NCBI RefSeq assembly: GCF_001758465.1
Contig: NZ_MJIC01000015.1
Location: forward strand, 372,001-436,000
Direction of reading: 5' to 3'
Length of the DNA: 64,000 nucleotides
From: Marisediminitalea lipolytica
Lineage (GTDB): Bacteria > Pseudomonadota > Gammaproteobacteria > Enterobacterales > Alteromonadaceae
The notes below the pieces were generated by a model. The model made no database searches. It had not been told where the DNA came from and was given only the letters and a program-made list of their open reading frames with translations. Shown piece by piece: positions 1-7,210 of the stretch; the first letter of the stretch is position 1, and each line of letters begins with the position of its first letter. A program made the translations under genes and the position numbers.

Positions 1-1
1 G

Positions 2-2638
2 GAGAATCCTAATCTGTCGTTGATGGAAAGAAAGCACTTACTCGACTGGCAGGTCAGGCCCGCACTGCGCACCGTAGCTGGTGTGGCTGAGGTTAACGTG
101 CTGGGCGGTTTCACCCGCACTGTGCAGTTTACGCCGGATATTCAGCGCATGTCGGCTATGGGACTTACCCTAACCGAGGTGGCCGAAACCCTGCGACGTT
201 CTAACGTCAATGGCAGTATCGGACGGATTGAAGTGGGCAACGACACACTCATTGTGCGCAGCGAGGGGCGCTTCGCTCAACTGGAAGATGTTGCCCAACG
301 TGTGGTGGCCATTGTTGATGGCAGCGCTATCAGACTCGGTGATATTGGCTTGCTTGAGGTGGGAAGTCTCGCCCGTTATGGTGGCGTAACCAAAGACGGT
401 GAAGAAACCACCGAAGCGTTAATTGTGGCACTTAAAAACAGTAATACCGCTGAAGTTGTTGACGCCGTGCAGGACAAATTAGCCCAAATTAAACCAGGGT
501 TGCCTGAAGGTACCGAGGTGAATGTATTCTATAACCGCAAAGCTTTGATAGATACGGCGGTTGGTACCATCACCAGCGCATTGGGGCAGGCCATAATAAT
601 CGTAGTGATCCTGCTGGCCGTGTTTCTGGGGCAGCTGGGAGCCTCTTTTGTGGTTGCCTGCGTGATTCCGGTAGCTGTACTGGTGACGTTTTATCTGATG
701 AGTATGGCCAACCTGACGGCCAACCTGATGAGCCTTGGCGGATTGGTAATTGCCATTGGCATGCTGGTGGATGCCTCTGTGGTGGTAGTGGAAAATATCG
801 TCTCGCAGTTATCCCGTGGTGTGCCGCTCCCTCGCTTGCATATTATTTACCGTGCAACCAAAGCGGTTGCTATGCCGGTGATTGCCGGTACCTTAATTGT
901 GCTGGTGGTGTTTACGCCACTACTGACCCTAACCGGTCTGGAAGGTAAATTATTTAGCCCGGTAGCAAAGACCATCATGTTTGCCATGGCGGTGGCGCTG
1001 GTGAGTGCTTTTACCATTATTCCGGTTCTGGCGTCCTTTTTTGTTAGAAAAGCGCCGCCGCAGTTACCGGGTTATCTGCAAGCTTTGCAAGATGGCTTTG
1101 AAGGCGTGTTACGCAAGGCTATCACCGTACCAAAAACCATGTTCATCATTATGGTAGTTACCCTGATTCTTACCGTTGGTGCATTTACTCAACTGGGTAA
1201 AACCTTTATGCCAACGCTGGATGAAGGTGACCTCATTGTACAACTGGAAAAGTCCCCAACGCTCTCCTTATCGGCATCCCTGGCACTGGACAAGCAGATA
1301 GAAGAAGCCTTGTTGGCAGAGGTGCCGGAGATTATGCAAATTGTAGCGCGAACCGGTTCTGACGAGCTGGGTTTGGATCCCATGAGCCTGAACGAAACCG
1401 ATGTGTTTATGCAACTGGCACCGGTGGATGAATGGCGCTTTGCTACCAAGGCTGAACTAGCTAACGCCATACGTGACGTACTTAAAACGTTTCCGGGCAT
1501 TAATTATGGCTTTACCCAGCCTATTCAAATGCGGGTGTCAGAAATGCTTACCGGGAGCACGGGAATGGTGAGTATTAAGATTTTTGGTGATGATATCGTC
1601 ACGCTTACCGATTTGGCCGGTGAGGTTGCCAGTGTAACGGAAAAAGTGCAGGGGGCTGTGGATGTTAATAAAACCCTGATGGAAGGCGGTGATTACCTGC
1701 GTATTCAGCCCAAAATGGCAGTGGCCCTGGCCTATGACATGTCGCTCGCTGAGTTATCTGATTACCTGCAGATGCAGGTTAACGGTGTTCAGGTAACAGA
1801 GATGATTAATGGCCGCATTGTAACTCCGGTGACTTTCTCTAATCAGCGAAGTGGCGTGGCATCGATCGGTAGTGATGCTGAGTTGGCTAACCTGTTGGTA
1901 CAAATGCCGGATGGCACGTTACTGGCGTTGACTCAGGTGGCCGATCTGGAACGCGTGGAAGGGCCTGCTGTTATCGAGCGGGAGGATGCCTTGCGTTATG
2001 TAATGGTTAGCGCGAACGTAGAAAACCGTGACCTTGCTTCTTTTGTGGAGGAAGTTGCTGAACAGGTTGCTGCCACTGTGCAATTGCCAACGGGTTACAC
2101 CGTAAGTTATGGCGGTGAATTTGAAAACCAAATCCGCGCGACCAATAACCTGTTGACCATTATCCCGGTGGTGTTGGGCGTTATCCTGATTATTTTGTTT
2201 ACTCAGTTAAAAGAGCTGAAACTGGCGCTGCTGATTATCGGCAATATCCCCTTTGCTCTGGTGGGCGGGGTTTTTGCGCTCTGGCTTACCGGCGAATACC
2301 TCTCGGTGCCGGCGTCTGTAGGCTTTATCGCTTTGCTTGGGGTTGCCGTGTTAAATGGTGTGGTAATGCTGTCGCACTTTCAGTTACTGGCGAAATTATC
2401 CGGTGATTTTAAAGAACATATTATTCAGGGGGCAATCGACCGCTTACGCCCCATCCTGATGACGGCGACAACGGCCATTTTTGGTTTGATGCCGCTGGCC
2501 TTTGCCAGTGGTCCGGGGTCAGAGATTCAAAAGCCGCTGGCCATTGTGGTTATTGGCGGTTTACTGTCGTCGACCCTGGTGACATTAATAATCCTGCCTA
2601 TACTGTATTTCACCATGGAGCGTAAACATCATGACTGA
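2..2638 (+). CDS. Heavy-metal RND efflux pump subunit (CzcA/CusA family), 5' end outside window
   Basis: This inner-membrane RND transporter would export metal ions as part of a tripartite pump driven by proton influx. The frame is open to the window edge, so the first ATG at 23 is internal. About 879 codons are present where the family has about 1030-1060, so roughly 150-170 N-terminal residues are missing. Visible features are two transmembrane blocks (residues from about 190 and about 705 of the visible part), the RND sequence PxLDEGD, and the TM4 sequence AIGMLVDASVVVVEN. The DFGxxVD aspartate of CzcA proper is replaced by an alanine-type motif, as in CusA-like members, so the metal cannot be assigned. 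It overlaps the downstream DUF3240 gene by 8 bp, an arrangement common for Czc-type pumps. The CDF exporter at 6212 adds to a metal-resistance theme. Confidence 0.93.
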   Translation, partial: ENPNLSLMERKHLLDWQVRPALRTVAGVAEVNVLGGFTRTVQFTPDIQRMSAMGLTLTEVAETLRRSNVNGSIGRIEVGNDTLIVRSEGRFAQLEDVAQRVVAIVDGSAIRLGDIGLLEVGSLARYGGVTKDGEETTEALIVALKNSNTAEVVDAVQDKLAQIKPGLPEGTEVNVFYNRKALIDTAVGTITSALGQAIIIVVILLAVFLGQLGASFVVACVIPVAVLVTFYLMSMANLTANLMSLGGLVIAIGMLVDASVVVVENIVSQLSRGVPLPRLHIIYRATKAVAMPVIAGTLIVLVVFTPLLTLTGLEGKLFSPVAKTIMFAMAVALVSAFTIIPVLASFFVRKAPPQLPGYLQALQDGFEGVLRKAITVPKTMFIIMVVTLILTVGAFTQLGKTFMPTLDEGDLIVQLEKSPTLSLSASLALDKQIEEALLAEVPEIMQIVARTGSDELGLDPMSLNETDVFMQLAPVDEWRFATKAELANAIRDVLKTFPGINYGFTQPIQMRVSEMLTGSTGMVSIKIFGDDIVTLTDLAGEVASVTEKVQGAVDVNKTLMEGGDYLRIQPKMAVALAYDMSLAELSDYLQMQVNGVQVTEMINGRIVTPVTFSNQRSGVASIGSDAELANLLVQMPDGTLLALTQVADLERVEGPAVIEREDALRYVMVSANVENRDLASFVEEVAEQVAATVQLPTGYTVSYGGEFENQIRATNNLLTIIPVVLGVILIILFTQLKELKLALLIIGNIPFALVGGVFALWLTGEYLSVPASVGFIALLGVAVLNGVVMLSHFQLLAKLSGDFKEHIIQGAIDRLRPILMTATTAIFGLMPLAFASGPGSEIQKPLAIVVIGGLLSSTLVTLIILPILYFTMERKHHD

Positions 2639-2933
2639 TCGTTGTATCTTTAGCTGTTTTGTTGATCCTGAAACGGTTGATAACGTGCTTGATTGTTTAT
2701 TGTGCCTGGAATATGTAAGTGGTTTTTCGACCCAAAAAATAGAGGGCTACAGTAAAGAGCACGCCTCGTATTCGGTGAGCGAGCAGGTGGCTGGCTACCG
2801 CTCGGTTTGTCGAATTGATATTCAGTTACTTGTCAGTGAAGTGGATGATTTAACGGTGGCGCTGGCTGAACTGGCGTTGCAGCATAAGATTCGTTACTGG
2901 GTAACACCTGCATTGGCGGTTGGAACAATTTAG
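2631..2933 (+). CDS. DUF3240 family protein, partner of the RND metal pump
   Basis: A 100-residue soluble protein without signal peptide or membrane segment. It starts with MTDRCIFSCFVDP and resembles DUF3240, a small family usually encoded immediately after CzcA-like RND genes. Its start codon lies inside the end of the RND gene (8 bp overlap), so the two are probably translationally coupled. Its role is not established. It may be a ferredoxin-fold regulatory or metal-sensing accessory, since the size and alternating hydrophobic pattern resemble PII/CutA-like folds; that is inference. The family call rests on size, context and sequence flavour. Confidence 0.75.
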   Translation: MTDRCIFSCFVDPETVDNVLDCLLCLEYVSGFSTQKIEGYSKEHASYSVSEQVAGYRSVCRIDIQLLVSEVDDLTVALAELALQHKIRYWVTPALAVGTI

Positions 2934-2950
2934 CCTTATTGTCGATATAT

Positions 2951-2978
2951 CTTAAGGTTTTCTTAAGGTTATATTAAT
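2951..2978 (+). promoter_or_regulatory. PmrA/QseB-like tandem response-regulator box
   Basis: CTTAAG (2951-2956), five bases, then CTTAAG again (2962-2967), five bases, then ATTAAT (2973-2978): half-sites repeat with an 11-bp helical period. The first two match the PmrA/QseB-type consensus YTTAAK-N5-YTTAAK exactly. The site lies 34-61 bp before the GTG start of an operon of ArnC/ArnT-like envelope genes, which is the expected target class for such a regulator. A weak -10-like sequence (taattat, about 2993) follows. No cognate regulator is encoded in the window. Confidence 0.7.
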
Positions 2979-3011
2979 AAACTTCGGCAAAATAATTATC
3001 TTTGGTGAGAC

Positions 3012-3743
3012 GTGGACATTTCTTTTGTCATTCCGGCTAAAAACGAGCAGGGCAATATCCGGCCTTTGGTCACGGAAATTACGCAAAATGTACCCAATGG
3101 CATTACGTTTGAGATTATTTATGTCGATGATGGTAGTACCGATGGTACCCAGAACGAGTTACGCGGTCTGGCTCAGGAATTACCAGTATGTTTACGTGTG
3201 GTGGAGCATAATAGTTCCCAGGGGCAGTCGACGGCCATTATGACCGGCGTACGATACGCCCGTTATGAATGGATAGTAACCCTGGATGCTGATGGACAGA
3301 ACGATCCGTCTGATATCCCGTCGTTTATTAATCTGGCTGCTCAACAGCCCATGGGCACCGACTTTTGTATTGCGGGCTATCGCAAAAACCGCAAAGACAA
3401 CGCGTGGAAACGTTTGCAATCGCGTATTGCCAACCGCGTGCGCCAACGCCTGCTGCACGATGACACACCGGATACCGGCTGTGGATTAAAACTGATACCT
3501 CGCAGTACCTTTCTGGCACTGCCCTACTTTGATCATATGCATCGGTTTTTACCAGCGCTGGTTAAACGACTGGGTGGTCGTATTTTTGTGGTTGAGGTCA
3601 ATCATCGTGATCGCCACTGCGGCGCATCCAATTACACCATGTTAAGCAGACTGGGCGTTGGCATAGTTGATTTGTTTGGGGTTATCTGGTTGTTGCGCCG
3701 GGCCAAATGTCCGCAGCCCCAGGAAGTGACGGACTATGAATAA
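3012..3743 (+). CDS. GT2 family glycosyltransferase, dolichyl-phosphate mannose synthase-like
   Basis: A 243-residue GT-A fold glycosyltransferase related to DPM1/ArnC/GtrB. It probably transfers a sugar from a nucleotide donor to an undecaprenyl-phosphate-type lipid. The N-terminal FVIPAKNEQGN, the YVDDGSTDGT nucleotide-binding motif (about residue 40) and the metal-binding LDADGQNDP (about residue 94) are all visible. The conserved HRxRxxGxSxY-like segment occurs near residue 197. Unlike ArnC or GtrB it lacks a clear C-terminal pair of membrane helices. The GTG start is the first possible one, because an in-frame TGA lies at 3006-3008; the GGTGAG before it is unusually close. It is the first gene of a three-gene operon and overlaps the next by 8 bp. 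Confidence 0.88.
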   Translation: MDISFVIPAKNEQGNIRPLVTEITQNVPNGITFEIIYVDDGSTDGTQNELRGLAQELPVCLRVVEHNSSQGQSTAIMTGVRYARYEWIVTLDADGQNDPSDIPSFINLAAQQPMGTDFCIAGYRKNRKDNAWKRLQSRIANRVRQRLLHDDTPDTGCGLKLIPRSTFLALPYFDHMHRFLPALVKRLGGRIFVVEVNHRDRHCGASNYTMLSRLGVGIVDLFGVIWLLRRAKCPQPQEVTDYE

Positions 3744-4428
3744 TAACGCCGGTAAAAATCGCCTGCTGACCAGTATTCGGGCGGCGGTAAAGCCATTGTT
3801 GGCTTGTGCCGTGATTGCGCTGATTTTTAAAGTGGCCAGCCTTGGCCATTACGCCGATCCGGTTGCCATAGAGCACTGGCTGAGAGTGCAGGGGCAATGG
3901 GGCTGGGTACTGTTACTGGTTTCAGGGATTACTCTGATGCTGGTGGGATTTCCTCGCCAAATCGTGGCATTTGTGGGTGGTGGTTTGCTGGGTGTATCCG
4001 CCGGAACGCTGATTGCTACCGCTATGGCGGCACTGGCCTGTGCCATTACTTTTATCCTCTCGCGTTATTTTTTGCAGGATTGGGTAAATCGCCGTTTTCC
4101 ACGAGTGATCGCTAAATTGCATCCGCTGCTGGCCGCAAAGCCTTACAGCACAACGCTGGCAATTCGCTTGTTGCCGGTAGGCAGTAACGCCATTACTAAT
4201 ATTGTGGCCGGTGCCAGCACTATTCGTGGCCGCGCCTTTGTGAGCGCTTCTGCACTGGGTTATGTGCCGCAAATGCTGACGTTTGCCCTGATGGGGCAAG
4301 GCATGGAGCAAATGTCTTCATGGCAGATAAGCGTCAGTCTGAGTCTGCTGGTGTGCTCGGTATTACTGGGTGCCCATCTTTATCGCTGGTATCAGCAACA
4401 ACCTGCCAATTCTGTTTCTGCACCTTAA
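3736..4428 (+). CDS. TVP38/TMEM64 (VTT/DedA-like) inner-membrane protein
   Basis: A 230-residue polytopic membrane protein of the VTT/SNARE-associated family, related to DedA and TVP38/TMEM64. It has an N-terminal membrane segment at about residues 15-33, a glycine-rich re-entrant region (FVGGGLLGVSAG, about residue 77), and the family's Arg/Pro-containing segment NRRFP followed by RLLPVGSNAITN, where a conserved arginine lies. Members of this superfamily act in polyprenyl-phosphate or phospholipid translocation and in resistance to cationic peptides. Its place between a GT2 and an ArnT-like GT39 gene suggests it helps move the lipid-linked sugar (inference). It overlaps the GT2 gene by 8 bp and ends 6 bp before the next start. 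Confidence 0.83.
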   Translation: MNNNAGKNRLLTSIRAAVKPLLACAVIALIFKVASLGHYADPVAIEHWLRVQGQWGWVLLLVSGITLMLVGFPRQIVAFVGGGLLGVSAGTLIATAMAALACAITFILSRYFLQDWVNRRFPRVIAKLHPLLAAKPYSTTLAIRLLPVGSNAITNIVAGASTIRGRAFVSASALGYVPQMLTFALMGQGMEQMSSWQISVSLSLLVCSVLLGAHLYRWYQQQPANSVSAP

Positions 4429-4434
4429 TTCGGA

Positions 4435-6159
4435 ATGATTATGCTGCCTGATTTTAGTCGATATCAGCGTGCTGATATGATTTGGCTCGCTCTGATTACC
4501 TTTGCACTGCTGGCGTTGGGAATTGGTTTTCGCGCCCCCTGGCCTGCGGATGAGCCGCGTTTTGCTTTAATTGCCAAAGACATGGTTGAATCCGGGCAGT
4601 GGCTGTTTCCCATGCGGGGTAATGAACTATATCCGGATAAACCGCCGCTGTTTATGTGGTCCATCGCGGTATTTTATGCCCTGACGGGCTCTCTGTACGT
4701 TGCATTTTTGCTGCCATCTGCCATTGCCGGTACCGTAACCGTATTAGCGGTGTTTGATATTTGTCGGCGTTTGTGGGGGAGCCGTGAAGCCTGGTGGGCG
4801 GCTGGTTTGCTGCTCGCTAGTGTACAGTTTGTGCTGCAGGCAAAGAGTGCTCAGATCGATGCGAGCGTTTGCATGTGGGTGACGCTGGGTTGTTATGGCC
4901 TGTTGCGTGCTACGCTATGCCACAACGCACATGCTGGCTGGTGGCTGGCAGGATGCGTAGCCATGGGCCTTGGTATCATGACCAAAGGCGTGGGTTTTTT
5001 GCCTTTGCTGATGTTAGTGCCTTACGCTATTGCCTGCTGGCGCAAACGTCCCGAACAGTCGCTGCCGCAACAATATGGCTGGCTTTGGTGGCCGACCGGA
5101 ATCGTAGTTATGTTGTTGGCCTTGTTGCTGTGGCTATGGCCGATGCTGAACGCCGTGGATAGTGCTATGGATCCCGCTTACAGTGCATACCGGGATAACA
5201 TCATGATGAAGCAAACGGTGACACGTTATGCCAACTCATGGCATCACATTAAACCGTTTTGGTATTTTGTGGCAAGCGTTGTGCCCTGGGCCTGGCTGCC
5301 GTTGGTGGTGCTTATTCCGTGGCAGTGGCGTCACTGGAGCGCGGCGTGGAAGGCGAACGACGCCCGGATACTGATGCCACTGGGGTTTGTGCTTTTGGTG
5401 TTGTTATTTTTCAGCCTGAGTCCCGGCAAGCGCGGTGTGTATATTCTGCCTGCTTTACCCATGTTAGCCCTGGCCATGGCACCCGCTATGCCACATATCG
5501 CTGATAAAAAAGGGGTTTCACGTATTTTGTGGGCGTTACCGCTGTTGATTGGCCTGGGTTTGTTGGTAGTTGGCCTGTTAGGATTTGTTGATAAAGGGCC
5601 TTTGGCTAAAATGAATCTGCGGTACGCCATTGATGGCAGTGGTGTGGTTTTTGCCACAGGTGCTGCGGTGCTGCTTGCTTTGTTTATGCTGCGCCATCGC
5701 AGTGGATGGCAGGCATGGGGAATAACCATGCTGGTTGTCTGGTGCAGTTACAGCGTTGCTTTTGCCAGTTTGTTAAATCCGGTACGTACGCCGTCTTCGG
5801 TGTGGCAAAATATCGATTCGGCGGTGCCGGTGAATGCCGAAATAGCCTTACTTGATACTGGCGAACAATTTATGCTGTTTGCCCGCAGGCCGATTGTGCA
5901 TTTTGGTTATCATACGCCGCCGGAAGCCGAAATGTATGCCGCCTGGAAGTGGCTTGAAGCTCATAAAGATGGTTATGTTTTGCTCCCTTCGACAAAACAA
6001 TCGCCCTGTTTTGACCTGAGTAAGGGTCAGTCTGTGGGGACAGCTCATCGTGAAGATTGGTTGTTATTAGGCCCGCAAGCGATGCTGGGGCAATGTCAGC
6101 GGCCGGAATTTACCCCCGACACCTTCCGTTATGTGCCGATAAACCCATTGATCAAATAG
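4435..6159 (+). CDS. ArnT-like GT39 glycosyltransferase (PMT family), integral membrane
   Basis: A 574-residue glycosyltransferase with about 11-12 predicted membrane segments and a C-terminal periplasmic tail, as in ArnT. Near the N-terminus are the donor/metal-binding ADEPRFALIA and YPDKPP signatures of the PMT/ArnT family. ArnT moves a sugar from undecaprenyl phosphate to lipid A in the periplasm, lowering binding of cationic peptides. The actual sugar and acceptor here are unknown, as no arnA/B/D genes are present. A second ATG at 4441 is an alternative start. As third gene of the operon behind the PmrA-like box, it fits a stress-induced lipid A or glycan decoration pathway. Confidence 0.88.
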   Translation: MIMLPDFSRYQRADMIWLALITFALLALGIGFRAPWPADEPRFALIAKDMVESGQWLFPMRGNELYPDKPPLFMWSIAVFYALTGSLYVAFLLPSAIAGTVTVLAVFDICRRLWGSREAWWAAGLLLASVQFVLQAKSAQIDASVCMWVTLGCYGLLRATLCHNAHAGWWLAGCVAMGLGIMTKGVGFLPLLMLVPYAIACWRKRPEQSLPQQYGWLWWPTGIVVMLLALLLWLWPMLNAVDSAMDPAYSAYRDNIMMKQTVTRYANSWHHIKPFWYFVASVVPWAWLPLVVLIPWQWRHWSAAWKANDARILMPLGFVLLVLLFFSLSPGKRGVYILPALPMLALAMAPAMPHIADKKGVSRILWALPLLIGLGLLVVGLLGFVDKGPLAKMNLRYAIDGSGVVFATGAAVLLALFMLRHRSGWQAWGITMLVVWCSYSVAFASLLNPVRTPSSVWQNIDSAVPVNAEIALLDTGEQFMLFARRPIVHFGYHTPPEAEMYAAWKWLEAHKDGYVLLPSTKQSPCFDLSKGQSVGTAHREDWLLLGPQAMLGQCQRPEFTPDTFRYVPINPLIK

Positions 6160-6211
6160 ACAAAAAGCCGATATTCTGACGACTGGTTATCGTTGTTTAG
6201 AGTATTGATTT

Positions 6212-7159
6212 ATGTCGGAGCACGACCACTCTCATGGTCACAGCCACAATCATGCCCACGCTCACGAGCATGGGCATCACCATGGCCACCATCATCATCA
6301 TCATGATATTGCCGAAAATAGGATCAGTTGGGCATTCTGGCTTAATTTTTCGTTCACCATTATTGAATTTATCGGCGGGTGGTTAACCAACAGTGTGGCC
6401 ATTATGGCTGATGCGGTGCATGACCTGGGTGACTCTTTATCTATCGGTCTTGCCTGGTACCTTAACAAAGTGGGCAAGCGCGATGCCACGGAGCAATACT
6501 CCTATGGTTTTAAACGCCTGAGCTTACTGGGAGCACTCATTAATGGCTTAATTCTGGTGGTCGGCTCTGTATGGGTGCTAACCGAAGCTATCCCCAGGTT
6601 GTGGTCACCTGAAATGCCAGTAGCAGAGGGGATGATTGTGCTGGCAATACTGGGCATTGGTGCCAACGGATATGCAGCATATAAGCTTCACGGCGGAGAA
6701 ACGCTGAACGAAAAGGTGCTTAACTGGCATTTACTGGAGGATTTACTGGGCTGGGTAGCGGTGCTGATTGTGGCGATTGTGCTGCAATTTGTCGACTGGC
6801 CAATACTGGATCCGTTGTTATCGGTGGTGTTTACCCTGTTTATTTTATTTAATGTGGTAAAGCACGTGATTCATACCGTAAAACTATTTTTGCAAGCTAA
6901 TCCTGACAGCGATAAACAAATTGCTATTCGCAAGGCCCTGCTGGACCTTGAGCATGTTGAGGAAATGCATCATGTGCACTTCTGGTCGCTGGATGGTGCC
7001 AGCCATGTGTTAACGGCGCATCTGGTGCTCGATGAATCACTTGAAGTGCCCAGCCTGATCAACTTAAAGCAGCAGGTTGCCAGGGCTTTGGCACCGTTTA
7101 ATCTTGAACATACCACTATCGAGTTTGAGATGCCTGGTGAGCACTGTCGGGATAAATAA
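6212..7159 (+). CDS. Cation diffusion facilitator (CDF) family metal exporter, ZitB/CzcD-like
   Basis: A 315-residue inner-membrane metal/proton antiporter, probably for Zn(II) and related divalent ions. The N-terminus is extremely His-rich (about 18 His in the first 33 residues), like the metal-sensing tails of zinc CDFs. Six membrane segments follow. The transport-site signature is seen as ADAVHDLGDS in TM2 (about residues 66-75) and HLLEDLLGW in TM5 (about residues 172-180). The cytosolic C-terminal domain contains HHVHFWSLDG and ends with a His/Cys tail (EHCRDK). The H-D pattern in TM2 and TM5 favours zinc. It is monocistronic, following the ArnT-like gene by 52 bp. Confidence 0.92.
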   Translation: MSEHDHSHGHSHNHAHAHEHGHHHGHHHHHHDIAENRISWAFWLNFSFTIIEFIGGWLTNSVAIMADAVHDLGDSLSIGLAWYLNKVGKRDATEQYSYGFKRLSLLGALINGLILVVGSVWVLTEAIPRLWSPEMPVAEGMIVLAILGIGANGYAAYKLHGGETLNEKVLNWHLLEDLLGWVAVLIVAIVLQFVDWPILDPLLSVVFTLFILFNVVKHVIHTVKLFLQANPDSDKQIAIRKALLDLEHVEEMHHVHFWSLDGASHVLTAHLVLDESLEVPSLINLKQQVARALAPFNLEHTTIEFEMPGEHCRDK

Positions 7160-7176
7160 ACTGGACTTTTAAGAGG

Positions 7177-7198
7177 GCGGGACCGGTAAAGGCCCCGC
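7177..7198. terminator. Possible hairpin between convergent CDF and GH3 genes
   Basis: GCGGG-A-CC pairs with GG-C-CCCGC around a six-base loop, giving a seven-pair stem with one opposed mismatch, in the 51-bp gap between convergent genes. No T-run follows closely on either strand, so a terminator role is only suggested by position. Confidence 0.35.
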
Positions 7199-7210
7199 TG
7201 TACTCGCCCG

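Noticed and set aside
5259..5729. ORFs on both strands within the ArnT-like gene
   Set aside because: The main frame is continuous with membrane segments over the whole length; the others have no features.
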